From the NCBI GenBank assembly GCA_020438665.1, contig JAGQUE010000173.1, positions 1 through 5,028 on the forward strand: 5,028 bases of DNA. Reading direction: 5' to 3'. Positions 1-5,028 of the stretch are shown here, in pieces. Source of the stretch: Nocardioidaceae bacterium. GTDB lineage: Bacteria > Actinomycetota > Actinomycetes > Propionibacteriales > Nocardioidaceae. Both the position numbers and the translations under genes were made by a program. The stretch's first letter is position 1. Every line of letters begins with the position of its first letter. The notes under the pieces were generated by a model. It was not told the origin of the DNA. It made no database searches and saw nothing but the letters and a program-made list of their open reading frames with translations.

Positions 1-1104
1 CGGGCAGTCGTAGTTGGTGTTGGTCAAGATCGGGGGCGCATAGGCATCGACCTGCGCTCCAGTCATGCAGTCGCCCACGGGCGAGGCCGTGATGGGTATG
101 TTCCAGTGATTGCGGCGGTAGTCGGGGAACTGCTCGCCCGCTGACCCGAACGAAGCGATCTGGTTGAGGTGGTTGTAGCGGATGCTCATCCCGCCCCGGG
201 AGTTGACCATGGTGCCGCTGAGGAAGGTGTTGTACCAGAACCGCCCACCGTCCATCCCGGTGCCGATGAAGGCCCACTGACTACCTTGGGTGAACGTCCC
301 GTCAAATGTGTTGCCGACATAGTCGCTGACACCGCTGTCGTGAACACCGCACGCGGCGCTTCCGAACTCGGAGTTGTACACGCCCGCAAAACCGTCCAGC
401 GTCATACCCAGACCGAGGTCGGCCTGCAAAGAGTCACTGAACGTGGAGTTGGAGATCAGAACCCGCGTGGAGGTGCCGCTGCTGACCATGGCGCCGCCCA
501 GACAGTTCGGGGACCCCGTTCCCGCGACCTGGCCACCGAACCGGACGTCGGTGTAGTCCAACACCATGACCGACGCCTGGACCAGCGTGGGCTTGAAGGT
601 CTCGACCCCGACCCAGTCACCAGCCGCCCCCGTCGAGGCCCCATCACCGTTGGTGTCACCGGCAACCGAATCGTCGGCGAAGGAGGTCAGGCTCACCCGA
701 GCCTGAGGGGTTCCCAGAGACAGGAACTGACCCCGAACCCCGAGCTTCACACCGGGCTTGAACTTCACCACCGTGCCGGGCAGCAACGTCAACGAGGCGA
801 CATCGGTGACCGTGATCGAGTTCTGGACGACATAGGGCGACCCCGTGGGGCCCCACACCGTGTCGCGGGTGATGTCGGCACTCACCTGGGTTGGGCCCGG
901 CGTCGTGACCACTTCCATCGTCGGGATCGGTGTCACCGCACTCGGAGGGGCTGGGACCGTCGCTGACGCCGGGGCCGCCGGTAGCACCTGGAGCCCGGCC
1001 ACCAGCAGCGCCCCCACGATGCCGCACGCCACGAGGCCCACCGGCCGCAGTTTCCGTCCGAAACCTGCAGGCTCGTTTGACTGTGCGAACCGAGAAATCG
1101 ACAC
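1..1104 (-). CDS. Exported right-handed beta-helix-like protein, C-terminus off the window
   Basis: This is an open frame of 368 codons with no stop before the left edge, so the C-terminus is missing. The start is GTG at 1104, with GGGAGG seven bases upstream. Residues 1-48 form a Sec signal peptide: a basic stretch (GRKLRP, 16-21), a hydrophobic core (about 22-40) and an A-S-A cleavage site before T49. A Pro/Thr-rich linker follows to about residue 70. Residues 82-167 carry the opening typical of secreted parallel beta-helix proteins: TVWGPTGSPYVV, LTLLPGTVVKFKPGVKLGV, then DDSVAGDTNGDG and GDWVGV. DTNGDG (150-155) resembles a calcium-binding loop. Residues 180-335 hold repeated beta-strand/Asn turns such as ISNSTF, VYNSEF, YVGNTF, FWYNTF and IRYNHL, as expected of helix coils. 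Cysteines lie at 201, 252, 346 and 367. I infer a secreted or surface protein. In such proteins this region can be a whole polysaccharide-binding or lyase-like domain, or the N-terminal part of a much larger protein, for example an RHS protein. No enzyme activity can be assigned. The frame and export are well supported; the role is not. Confidence 0.85.
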   Translation of the reverse strand, partial: MSISRFAQSNEPAGFGRKLRPVGLVACGIVGALLVAGLQVLPAAPASATVPAPPSAVTPIPTMEVVTTPGPTQVSADITRDTVWGPTGSPYVVQNSITVTDVASLTLLPGTVVKFKPGVKLGVRGQFLSLGTPQARVSLTSFADDSVAGDTNGDGASTGAAGDWVGVETFKPTLVQASVMVLDYTDVRFGGQVAGTGSPNCLGGAMVSSGTSTRVLISNSTFSDSLQADLGLGMTLDGFAGVYNSEFGSAACGVHDSGVSDYVGNTFDGTFTQGSQWAFIGTGMDGGRFWYNTFLSGTMVNSRGGMSIRYNHLNQIASFGSAGEQFPDYRRNHWNIPITASPVGDCMTGAQVDAYAPPILTNTNYDCP

Positions 1105-1242
1105 CCGAGAACCTCCCAAGAACCAGCGGCGCGTCAGGCGCCGATGCGCACCTTGCCGGAAAAGTCCCGATGTGACAAGAACCCGAACGGACGGTCATGA
1201 ACCCAGTCAAATGTCTCGTGCGGGACCCGCGAGTATGCCAGC
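1105..1242. promoter_or_regulatory. Divergent intergenic region with two inverted repeats
   Basis: These 138 bases separate the divergently transcribed beta-helix and glycosyltransferase genes, so promoters for both should lie here or run into the coding ends. Two inverted repeats are visible. CGGCGC-GTCAG-GCGCCG (1127-1143) is a perfect 6-base stem with a 5-base loop, 23 bases ahead of the beta-helix start. GCGGG-A-CCCGC (1220-1230) lies 12 bases ahead of the glycosyltransferase ATG, with flanking CTC (1215-1217) and GAG (1231-1233) also complementary. Either could be an operator or a leader hairpin. On the minus strand TTGTCA followed 17 bases later by CAAGGT is only a weak -35/-10 match. 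I do not call an exact promoter. Confidence 0.35.
1112..1117 (-). promoter_or_regulatory. Ribosome binding site deciding the GTG start at 1104
   Basis: On the minus strand this reads GGGAGG, a near-consensus Shine-Dalgarno sequence, seven bases before GTG at 1104-1102. It fixes the start of the exported beta-helix protein. The next in-frame candidates (GTG codons in the signal-peptide core, or the ATG of residue 63) would remove the basic n-region or the whole signal peptide. Confidence 0.7.
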
Positions 1243-2106
1243 ATGACCTCGATGTCTCGGGAACAAGGAATCGATATTCGGGCGCGTCTGCGCACCGACA
1301 TCTGGTGGGTTCTCGCGTTCGCGCTCGTCCTGTACGGGGTCAGCGAGCTGCGCGGCGACAAAGGCAGGCTCGGTTGGGACGCCCACGCCTACTACATGGC
1401 CTGGCACGGCCCCATGTACTCCCACCGACCGGGACAGATGGACGCCTACAACTACTCCCCGGCCTTCGCCCAGGTGCTCTGGCCCTTCGCCCACCTGCCC
1501 TGGCCGGCGTTCTGTGCCCTACTCGTAGGGGCAGCCGCGCTCGGCGTCGCCTGGCTCGTCCGGCCGCTCCCGGCGCGAGTCGCGATCCCGGTGTGGCTGT
1601 CCTGCACACCAGAGATCCTTTCGGGCAACATCTACTGGCTGCTGGCCATCGTCGCCGTCCTCGGGTTCCGCTACCCAGGCCTGTGGGCGATCTCGGCGCT
1701 CACCAAGATCACCCCCACCCTCGGACCCATCTGGTTCCTCCTACGCCGGGAATGGCGACCACTTCTGTGGTCAGCCGCCACCACCCTCGCCGTCGCGGGC
1801 ATCTCCTACCTGATCGCCCCACACCTGTGGCACGACTGGTTCCAGTTCCTCGCCCACAACAACAACCGACGCTGGGGCGGGATCATGCCGCCAGTCATCT
1901 ACCGCATCCCCGTCGGGCTGGCGCTGCTGGCCTGGGGTGCCCGCACCAACCGCGCCTGGACCCTCCCCGCCGCCATGTGCGTCGTGACCCCCGTCTTCGG
2001 GATCGCCTCCCTCACCATGCTCACCGCCATCCCCCGCCTACGCACAAACCCCGCCACCAACCCCGCGCCCCCATCCCCCCGGGCGACCCCAGCCCCCAGA
2101 TACTGA
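1243..2106 (+). CDS. GT87/DUF2029-type integral membrane glycosyltransferase
   Basis: This 287-residue protein is rich in membrane segments: about 19-34, 87-105, 112-141 (perhaps two), 173-192, 216-232 and 238-262. The sequence has GT-C/GT87 hallmarks. WDAHAYY (45-51) is in the first extracytoplasmic loop, where D46 matches the catalytic Asp position of this fold. YNYSPAFAQVLWPFAHLPW (69-87), GNIYWLL (128-134) and LTKITPTLGPIWFLLRREW (153-171) follow. Known members transfer mannose or arabinose from a polyprenyl-phosphate donor on the outer membrane face, building lipoglycans or modifying proteins; donor and acceptor here are unknown. At 287 residues it is shorter than mycobacterial members of roughly 400, so it may be a compact form. 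The tail from about 264 is Pro/Ala/Thr-rich, encoded by C-runs at 2050-2098. ATG at 1243 has no clear ribosome site, and ATG at 1252 is an alternative. All 11 tyrosines use TAC, unlike the transporter gene to the right. The gene is convergent with the methyltransferase and divergent from the exported beta-helix protein. Confidence 0.8.
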   Translation: MTSMSREQGIDIRARLRTDIWWVLAFALVLYGVSELRGDKGRLGWDAHAYYMAWHGPMYSHRPGQMDAYNYSPAFAQVLWPFAHLPWPAFCALLVGAAALGVAWLVRPLPARVAIPVWLSCTPEILSGNIYWLLAIVAVLGFRYPGLWAISALTKITPTLGPIWFLLRREWRPLLWSAATTLAVAGISYLIAPHLWHDWFQFLAHNNNRRWGGIMPPVIYRIPVGLALLAWGARTNRAWTLPAAMCVVTPVFGIASLTMLTAIPRLRTNPATNPAPPSPRATPAPRY

Positions 2107-2521
2107 TACCCCGCACAGCGACCAACCCACCCCATCCAGGCCGCCAACAGCCACCCCTCCGAGCCCGGCCAAGCCTTCCCACAAGAGGAACCTCCAGCGG
2201 GACAGCCGCTGGCCAGCCCGCCTGTCGGCGTCCGGTCGTCCCCCAAGGCCCGCCCTGTGACGTGCACCGGTGACGGAGCCCTATCCGGACGATCTGCCGC
2301 CGGTGGCGCAAGGGTGAGGGCCCCACTTAGACGCCAGTCACCGGGCGACCGTCCTCGCCGGCTGCCCCGCTGGCGGGCCATCAAGACTTCGCTGCAACTC
2401 GACAGCGACGTCGTCCGGCATGCCGACAGCTCCCGCCGTGATGAGCCGATCAAGCGAGATCTGGGTGTCCGGGTCTCCATCAGCAGCGCCCGGTCCTTCC
2501 CGACCGCGGTGAGCATGACGC
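2107..2521. other. 415-base gap with no supported gene; possible coding remnant
   Basis: This gap lies between the convergent ends of the glycosyltransferase and methyltransferase genes. The left third (2107-2190) is C-rich and looks non-coding. From about 2340 to 2521 three frames stay open with moderate third-position GC, none with a convincing start. The plus frame starting at GTG 2257 gives a 91-residue reading that runs 11 bases into the end of the methyltransferase gene. The minus frame ending near 2338 contains a protein-like stretch (ISLDRLITAGAVGMPDDVA). I recognise no family in either. A degraded gene, possibly an old mobile-element fragment, is possible but unproven. Other than the hairpin at 2194-2212 and the palindrome CGGCATGCCG at 2416-2425, I see no structured element. 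Confidence 0.4.
2194..2212. terminator. Candidate hairpin terminator between convergent genes
   Basis: CCAGCGG-GACAG-CCGCTGG is a perfect 7-base stem with a 5-base loop, 88 bases past the glycosyltransferase stop and about 310 bases past the methyltransferase stop. No T-run follows on either strand, so it does not match a classic intrinsic terminator. U-poor hairpins are common in actinomycetes and the convergent position fits. It may equally be an incidental GC-rich inverted repeat. Confidence 0.35.
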
Positions 2522-3640
2522 TCAGCCGATAGCGGTCCTGGCCGGATTCGCTTTCGCAAGAAGCGCAACGCACTCCACATGGTGCGTCATCGGGAACAGG
2601 TCGAACGCCCGCAGCGCCGCCAGCCTGTAGCCACCCTCGGCGAACAACGCGACGTCCCGGGCCAGCGCCGCCGGGTCACACGCGACATAGACCACGGCCC
2701 GCGGCCGCAAGGCCATGATCGGCTCGACCACCTCGCGACGGGCGCCCTGCCGGGGCGGATCGAGTACGACGGCGTCGACGGGGCCGTCGAGCCCGGCCAG
2801 CGCCTCCACCACCGGCGCGGCGACGACCCGCGCACTCGGGTGGGCCTCCAGGTTGTCCCGGGCGTGGAGCGCGGCGACCGGATCTCCTTCGACGGCGACC
2901 ACCGAGCCGGTAGGCCCGACCCGGTCGGCCAGGAAGGCGGAGTACAGCCCGACGCCGGCATAGAGGTCGACCACCCACTCACCGGGCTGCGGGTCGAGCA
3001 GGTCGAGCACCGCCTCGACCAAGGCGCGAGGAGCACCGGGGTGCACCTGCCAGAAGCCGTCGCCGGCAACCGAGAAGGCCTGCTCGGTGCCCGCGGCCTC
3101 GACCCGGTGCTCGACCACCTCGTCGGAGGGCTCGCGGGCGTCGCGAGCAGCGATGAGGCAGTCCTCGACAGGGATGACGTCATGGGATCGGAACCGCCGC
3201 ATCCCCCGGCGGCCGTCTGGCGTGCGGGCATAGCGCACGCGACTGCGCCAGCGCAGCCCGGCCTCGTCGCCCGGCACCGGCTCGACCGCCACGGCCACGT
3301 CGAGCCGGGCCAGCCGGGACATCTGCTCGGCGACGACAGCCGCCTTGAGGTCGCGCTGCGCGGCCAGGGACGCGTGCTGGAAGTCGCATCCTCCGCAGCC
3401 ACCGGGGCCGGCGACCGGGCAGGCTGGCGTCACCCGGTCGGGCGAGGCGCGGATCACCTCGACGGCGTCGGCACGCCAGAAGCGGTCGCCTTCGGTCCCC
3501 TCGGTGATCTCGGCGACGACCCGCTCACCGGGCAGCGAGTGCCGTACGAAGACCACCCGGTCGCCCTCCTCGGCGACCCGAGCAACGCAGAAGCCGCCGT
3601 GACCAACGGAGCCGACGTCGACGGTGAACCGCTCCCCCAT
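2522..3640 (-). CDS. TrmA/RlmD-family RNA (uracil-C5) methyltransferase with TRAM domain and Fe-S cluster
   Basis: This class I SAM-dependent enzyme is predicted to methylate C5 of a uracil in rRNA or tRNA in the cytoplasm. With ATG at 3640 it has 372 residues. A TRAM RNA-binding domain covers about 1-62 (VGHGGFCVAR, FVRHSLPGERV). Cysteines for a 4Fe-4S cluster are C74, C82 and C85 (CPVAGPGGCGGC, then DFQH) plus C161 (EDCLIA). FWQVHP (196-201) supplies the conserved Gln. SAM motif I is DLYAGVG (225-231). Motif IV is DPPRQG (294-299). The nucleophile is C321 in YVACDP, and the proton-abstracting Glu is E356 in MTHHVEC. All catalytic elements are present, so the enzyme should be active; uracil position and RNA target cannot be told from sequence. 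The start is uncertain. TTG at 3685 gives 387 residues, overlaps the upstream TGA and has a weak AGCAGG site, while ATG 3640 has no clear ribosome site but begins right at the TRAM domain. It lies downstream of, and probably co-transcribed with, the transporter. Confidence 0.92.
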   Translation of the reverse strand: MGERFTVDVGSVGHGGFCVARVAEEGDRVVFVRHSLPGERVVAEITEGTEGDRFWRADAVEVIRASPDRVTPACPVAGPGGCGGCDFQHASLAAQRDLKAAVVAEQMSRLARLDVAVAVEPVPGDEAGLRWRSRVRYARTPDGRRGMRRFRSHDVIPVEDCLIAARDAREPSDEVVEHRVEAAGTEQAFSVAGDGFWQVHPGAPRALVEAVLDLLDPQPGEWVVDLYAGVGLYSAFLADRVGPTGSVVAVEGDPVAALHARDNLEAHPSARVVAAPVVEALAGLDGPVDAVVLDPPRQGARREVVEPIMALRPRAVVYVACDPAALARDVALFAEGGYRLAALRAFDLFPMTHHVECVALLAKANPARTAIG

Positions 3641-3681
3641 CCGCGACCGGCCGCGTGCCTGGCGAGGGCGCGTCGAGCGTC

Positions 3682-3685
3682 TCAA
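3682..3685 (-). promoter_or_regulatory. Possible stop/start overlap coupling transporter and methyltransferase
   Basis: On the minus strand these four bases read TTGA. TGA (3684-3682) ends the transporter, and TTG (3685-3683) opens the methyltransferase frame. AGCAGG lies five bases before the TTG inside the transporter's last codons. This arrangement would allow translational coupling by reinitiation. If ATG 3640 is the true start, the genes are instead separated by 41 bases and the overlap is incidental. Confidence 0.4.
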
Positions 3686-5028
3686 TCCTGCCTGCTGACC
3701 GGGATCTGGTTGCCGCCGTCCCCGCCTGCGACGCGGCCCATCCGGAGGTCGCGCGACTGGCCCCAGCTCTCATCGTGCTCATGGGTGCGCTCCAGCGACG
3801 AGCGCAGCTGATAGGGCACCGAGATCATCATGACTCCGGGCGTGAAGAGCAGCCGCGCCTTGAGACGCAGGGCGGTCTGGTTGTGGAGCAGCTGCTCCCA
3901 CCAGCGGCCGACGACATATTCGGGGACATAGACGGCGACGACGCCGCGCGGGTTGGCCTTGCGGATCTCCGAGGCATAGTCGACGATCGGCCGGACCACC
4001 TCGCGGTAGGGCGAGTGCAACACCTTGAGCGGCACGTCGAGCCCGCGGACGTCCCAGTCCTCCAACAGCCGGTCGGTGGACGCCTGGTCGGTGCTGACAT
4101 AGACGGCCTCGAGGGTGTTGGGCCGCGTCGCCTTGGCGAACGCCAGCGCGCGCAGCGTCGGCTTGTGGAGCTTGGAGGTCACCACCATCGCATGCACCCG
4201 GGTCGGCATCACCTTGTCCTGGTCGTCTGCGGCCAGCTCGGCCTCGACCCTGTCGTAGTGACGCTGGATCGACTTCATGAGCGCGAAGAAGACCGCCATG
4301 GCGAGGATCGCGATCCAGGCCCCGGCCAGGAACTTGGTGAGCAGCACGATCACGAAGACCACGGCGGTCATGCCGAGGCCGAAGGTGTTGATCGCGCGCG
4401 AACGGATCATGTGACGACGCTTGACCGGGTCGGTCTCGGTGCGCAGGTGGCGGCTCCAGTGGCGGATCATCCCCAGCTGGCTGAGGTTGAACGACACGAA
4501 GACACCCACGATATAGAGCTGGATGAGCCGGGTGACCTCGGCGTGGAAGGCATAGATCAGCACGCCCGCGCCGATGGCGAGCAGCAGGATGCCGTTGCTG
4601 TAGGCGAGCCGGTCGCCACGCGAGCCGAGCTGACGCGGCGCGAGCCCGTCCTGAGCCAGGATCGACCCCAGCACCGGGAAGCCGTTGAAGGCCGTGTTGG
4701 CGGCCAGGACCAGGATGATGCCGGTGACCGATACCACCAGATAGATCCCCGGTGGGAAGTGGTCGAAGATCGCCCGCGCCAGCTGGGCGATCACCGGGTC
4801 CTGGTCGAACGTGGGCGGCATCGGCGAGCCGTCCGGCAGCGTCAGCCGCGCGAGCTGGGCCGGGTCGTGGGCGTCGACATAGCGCAGCCCCATCTGCTTG
4901 GCCAGCACGATGACGCTCACCATCATCGTCACCGCGATCAGGCCGAGCATCAGCAGCGTGGTGGCGGCGTTCTTGCTCTTGGGCTTGCGGAACGCCGGTA
5001 CGCCGTTGGAGATGGCCTCGACGCCGGT
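3682..5028 (-). CDS. KimA-like APC-superfamily permease, probable potassium transporter; N-terminus off the window
   Basis: The frame is open to the right edge and gives the last 448 residues; an apparent ATG at 4950 lies inside a membrane helix and is not the start. Homologues of roughly 600-690 residues imply some 150-240 residues are missing. The fragment begins TGVEAISNGVPAFRKPKSKN, the APC helix-6 signature. In Bacillus subtilis KimA, as I recall, the Thr and Glu of this segment take part in K+ and proton handling. Membrane segments follow at about 22-43, 94-117, 143-161, 167-188, 211-232 and 234-252, with a polar loop at about 45-92. From about 277 a soluble C-terminal domain (HAMVVTSKLHKPTLRALAFA, VVAVYVPEYVVGRWWEQLLH) resembles the UspA-like cytosolic domain of KimA-type proteins. 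I infer K+/H+ uptake at the cytoplasmic membrane. The neighbourhood known from other actinomycetes, with TrkA/CeoBC-type regulators upstream, supports this but is not visible here. Amino-acid transport remains the alternative. Nine of 12 Tyr codons are TAT, odd for such GC-rich DNA. Confidence 0.88.
   Translation of the reverse strand, partial: TGVEAISNGVPAFRKPKSKNAATTLLMLGLIAVTMMVSVIVLAKQMGLRYVDAHDPAQLARLTLPDGSPMPPTFDQDPVIAQLARAIFDHFPPGIYLVVSVTGIILVLAANTAFNGFPVLGSILAQDGLAPRQLGSRGDRLAYSNGILLLAIGAGVLIYAFHAEVTRLIQLYIVGVFVSFNLSQLGMIRHWSRHLRTETDPVKRRHMIRSRAINTFGLGMTAVVFVIVLLTKFLAGAWIAILAMAVFFALMKSIQRHYDRVEAELAADDQDKVMPTRVHAMVVTSKLHKPTLRALAFAKATRPNTLEAVYVSTDQASTDRLLEDWDVRGLDVPLKVLHSPYREVVRPIVDYASEIRKANPRGVVAVYVPEYVVGRWWEQLLHNQTALRLKARLLFTPGVMMISVPYQLRSSLERTHEHDESWGQSRDLRMGRVAGGDGGNQIPVSRQD

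Noticed and set aside
169..966. A 265-codon plus-strand frame opposite the exported beta-helix protein
   Set aside because: The translation is His/Arg/Gly-rich without structure, and the opposite strand carries a frame with a signal peptide, a good ribosome site and family motifs.
1153..1182. TTGCCG as a -35 box for the glycosyltransferase
   Set aside because: No -10-like sequence lies at the proper distance; the match is not better than chance.
656..1210. A minus-strand frame starting at 1210 as an alternative N-terminus for the exported protein
   Set aside because: It is in a different frame from the beta-helix coding frame, ends at 656 and gives Gly/Arg/Pro-rich sequence without motifs.
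1197..2273. A 358-codon plus-strand frame overlapping the glycosyltransferase
   Set aside because: It is Arg/Pro/His-rich in the shifted frame; the 1243 frame gives a hydrophobic protein with clear GT87 motifs.
2416..2425. Perfect 10-base palindrome CGGCATGCCG
   Set aside because: It has no loop, no T-run and no repeat copies nearby; palindromes of this length are easily found by chance in GC-rich DNA.
2378..2532. VapB-like antitoxin reading (IKTSLQLDSDVVRHADSS) on the plus strand
   Set aside because: The resemblance to ribbon-helix-helix antitoxins is limited to a few residues, there is no start codon at the right place, no toxin partner follows, and the rest of the frame does not continue the fold.
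2579..3811. A 410-codon open frame on the plus strand opposite the methyltransferase
   Set aside because: It is antisense to a gene with complete catalytic motifs, its translation is low-complexity Arg/Gly/His-rich, and it has no recognisable domain. Long antisense frames are expected in GC-rich coding DNA.
4950..4950. ATG at 4950 as the start of the transporter
   Set aside because: The same frame continues to the window edge with the conserved APC segment TGVEAISNGVPAF, so the gene is cut by the window and begins further right.

Overview
The window is GC-rich DNA with strong G/C preference at third codon positions and GTG and possibly TTG starts. This points to an actinomycete. The right-hand gene pair, an RNA methyltransferase beside a long APC permease, is the order I recall from Mycobacterium tuberculosis (Rv2689c-Rv2690c) and Streptomyces, where TrkA-type potassium regulators lie just beyond. 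I cannot name the genus.

From left to right there are four genes. Bases 1-1104 (minus) encode the first 368 residues of an exported protein with a signal peptide and a parallel beta-helix-like region; its C-terminus lies off the left edge. A 138-base divergent intergenic region (1105-1242) separates it from a plus-strand integral membrane protein of the GT87/DUF2029 polyprenyl-phosphate-sugar glycosyltransferase type (1243-2106). Bases 2107-2521 hold no gene I can support, only a hairpin and a possible degraded coding remnant. Bases 2522-3640 (minus, possibly starting at 3685) encode a complete TrmA/RlmD-type RNA (uracil-C5) methyltransferase with its Fe-S cysteines and catalytic residues. 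Bases 3682-5028 (minus) encode the C-terminal 448 residues of a KimA-like APC-family transporter, cut at the right edge in the TGVE segment of a membrane helix.

Transporter and methyltransferase are transcribed leftward, probably as one operon. The transporter's TGA overlaps a candidate TTG start of the methyltransferase. Together they look like conserved housekeeping DNA. The exported beta-helix protein and the glycosyltransferase look like envelope or surface accessory genes. They face away from each other, and the glycosyltransferase converges on the methyltransferase across the 415-base gap. Tyrosine codon choice differs between the two halves (TAT is favoured in the transporter, while the glycosyltransferase uses only TAC), which fits a different history for the left part.

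I found no tRNA or rRNA gene, CRISPR array, intact insertion sequence or recognisable defence system. Nothing here convincingly shows a new biological system. The best candidates for follow-up are the truncated exported beta-helix protein and the 2107-2521 gap.
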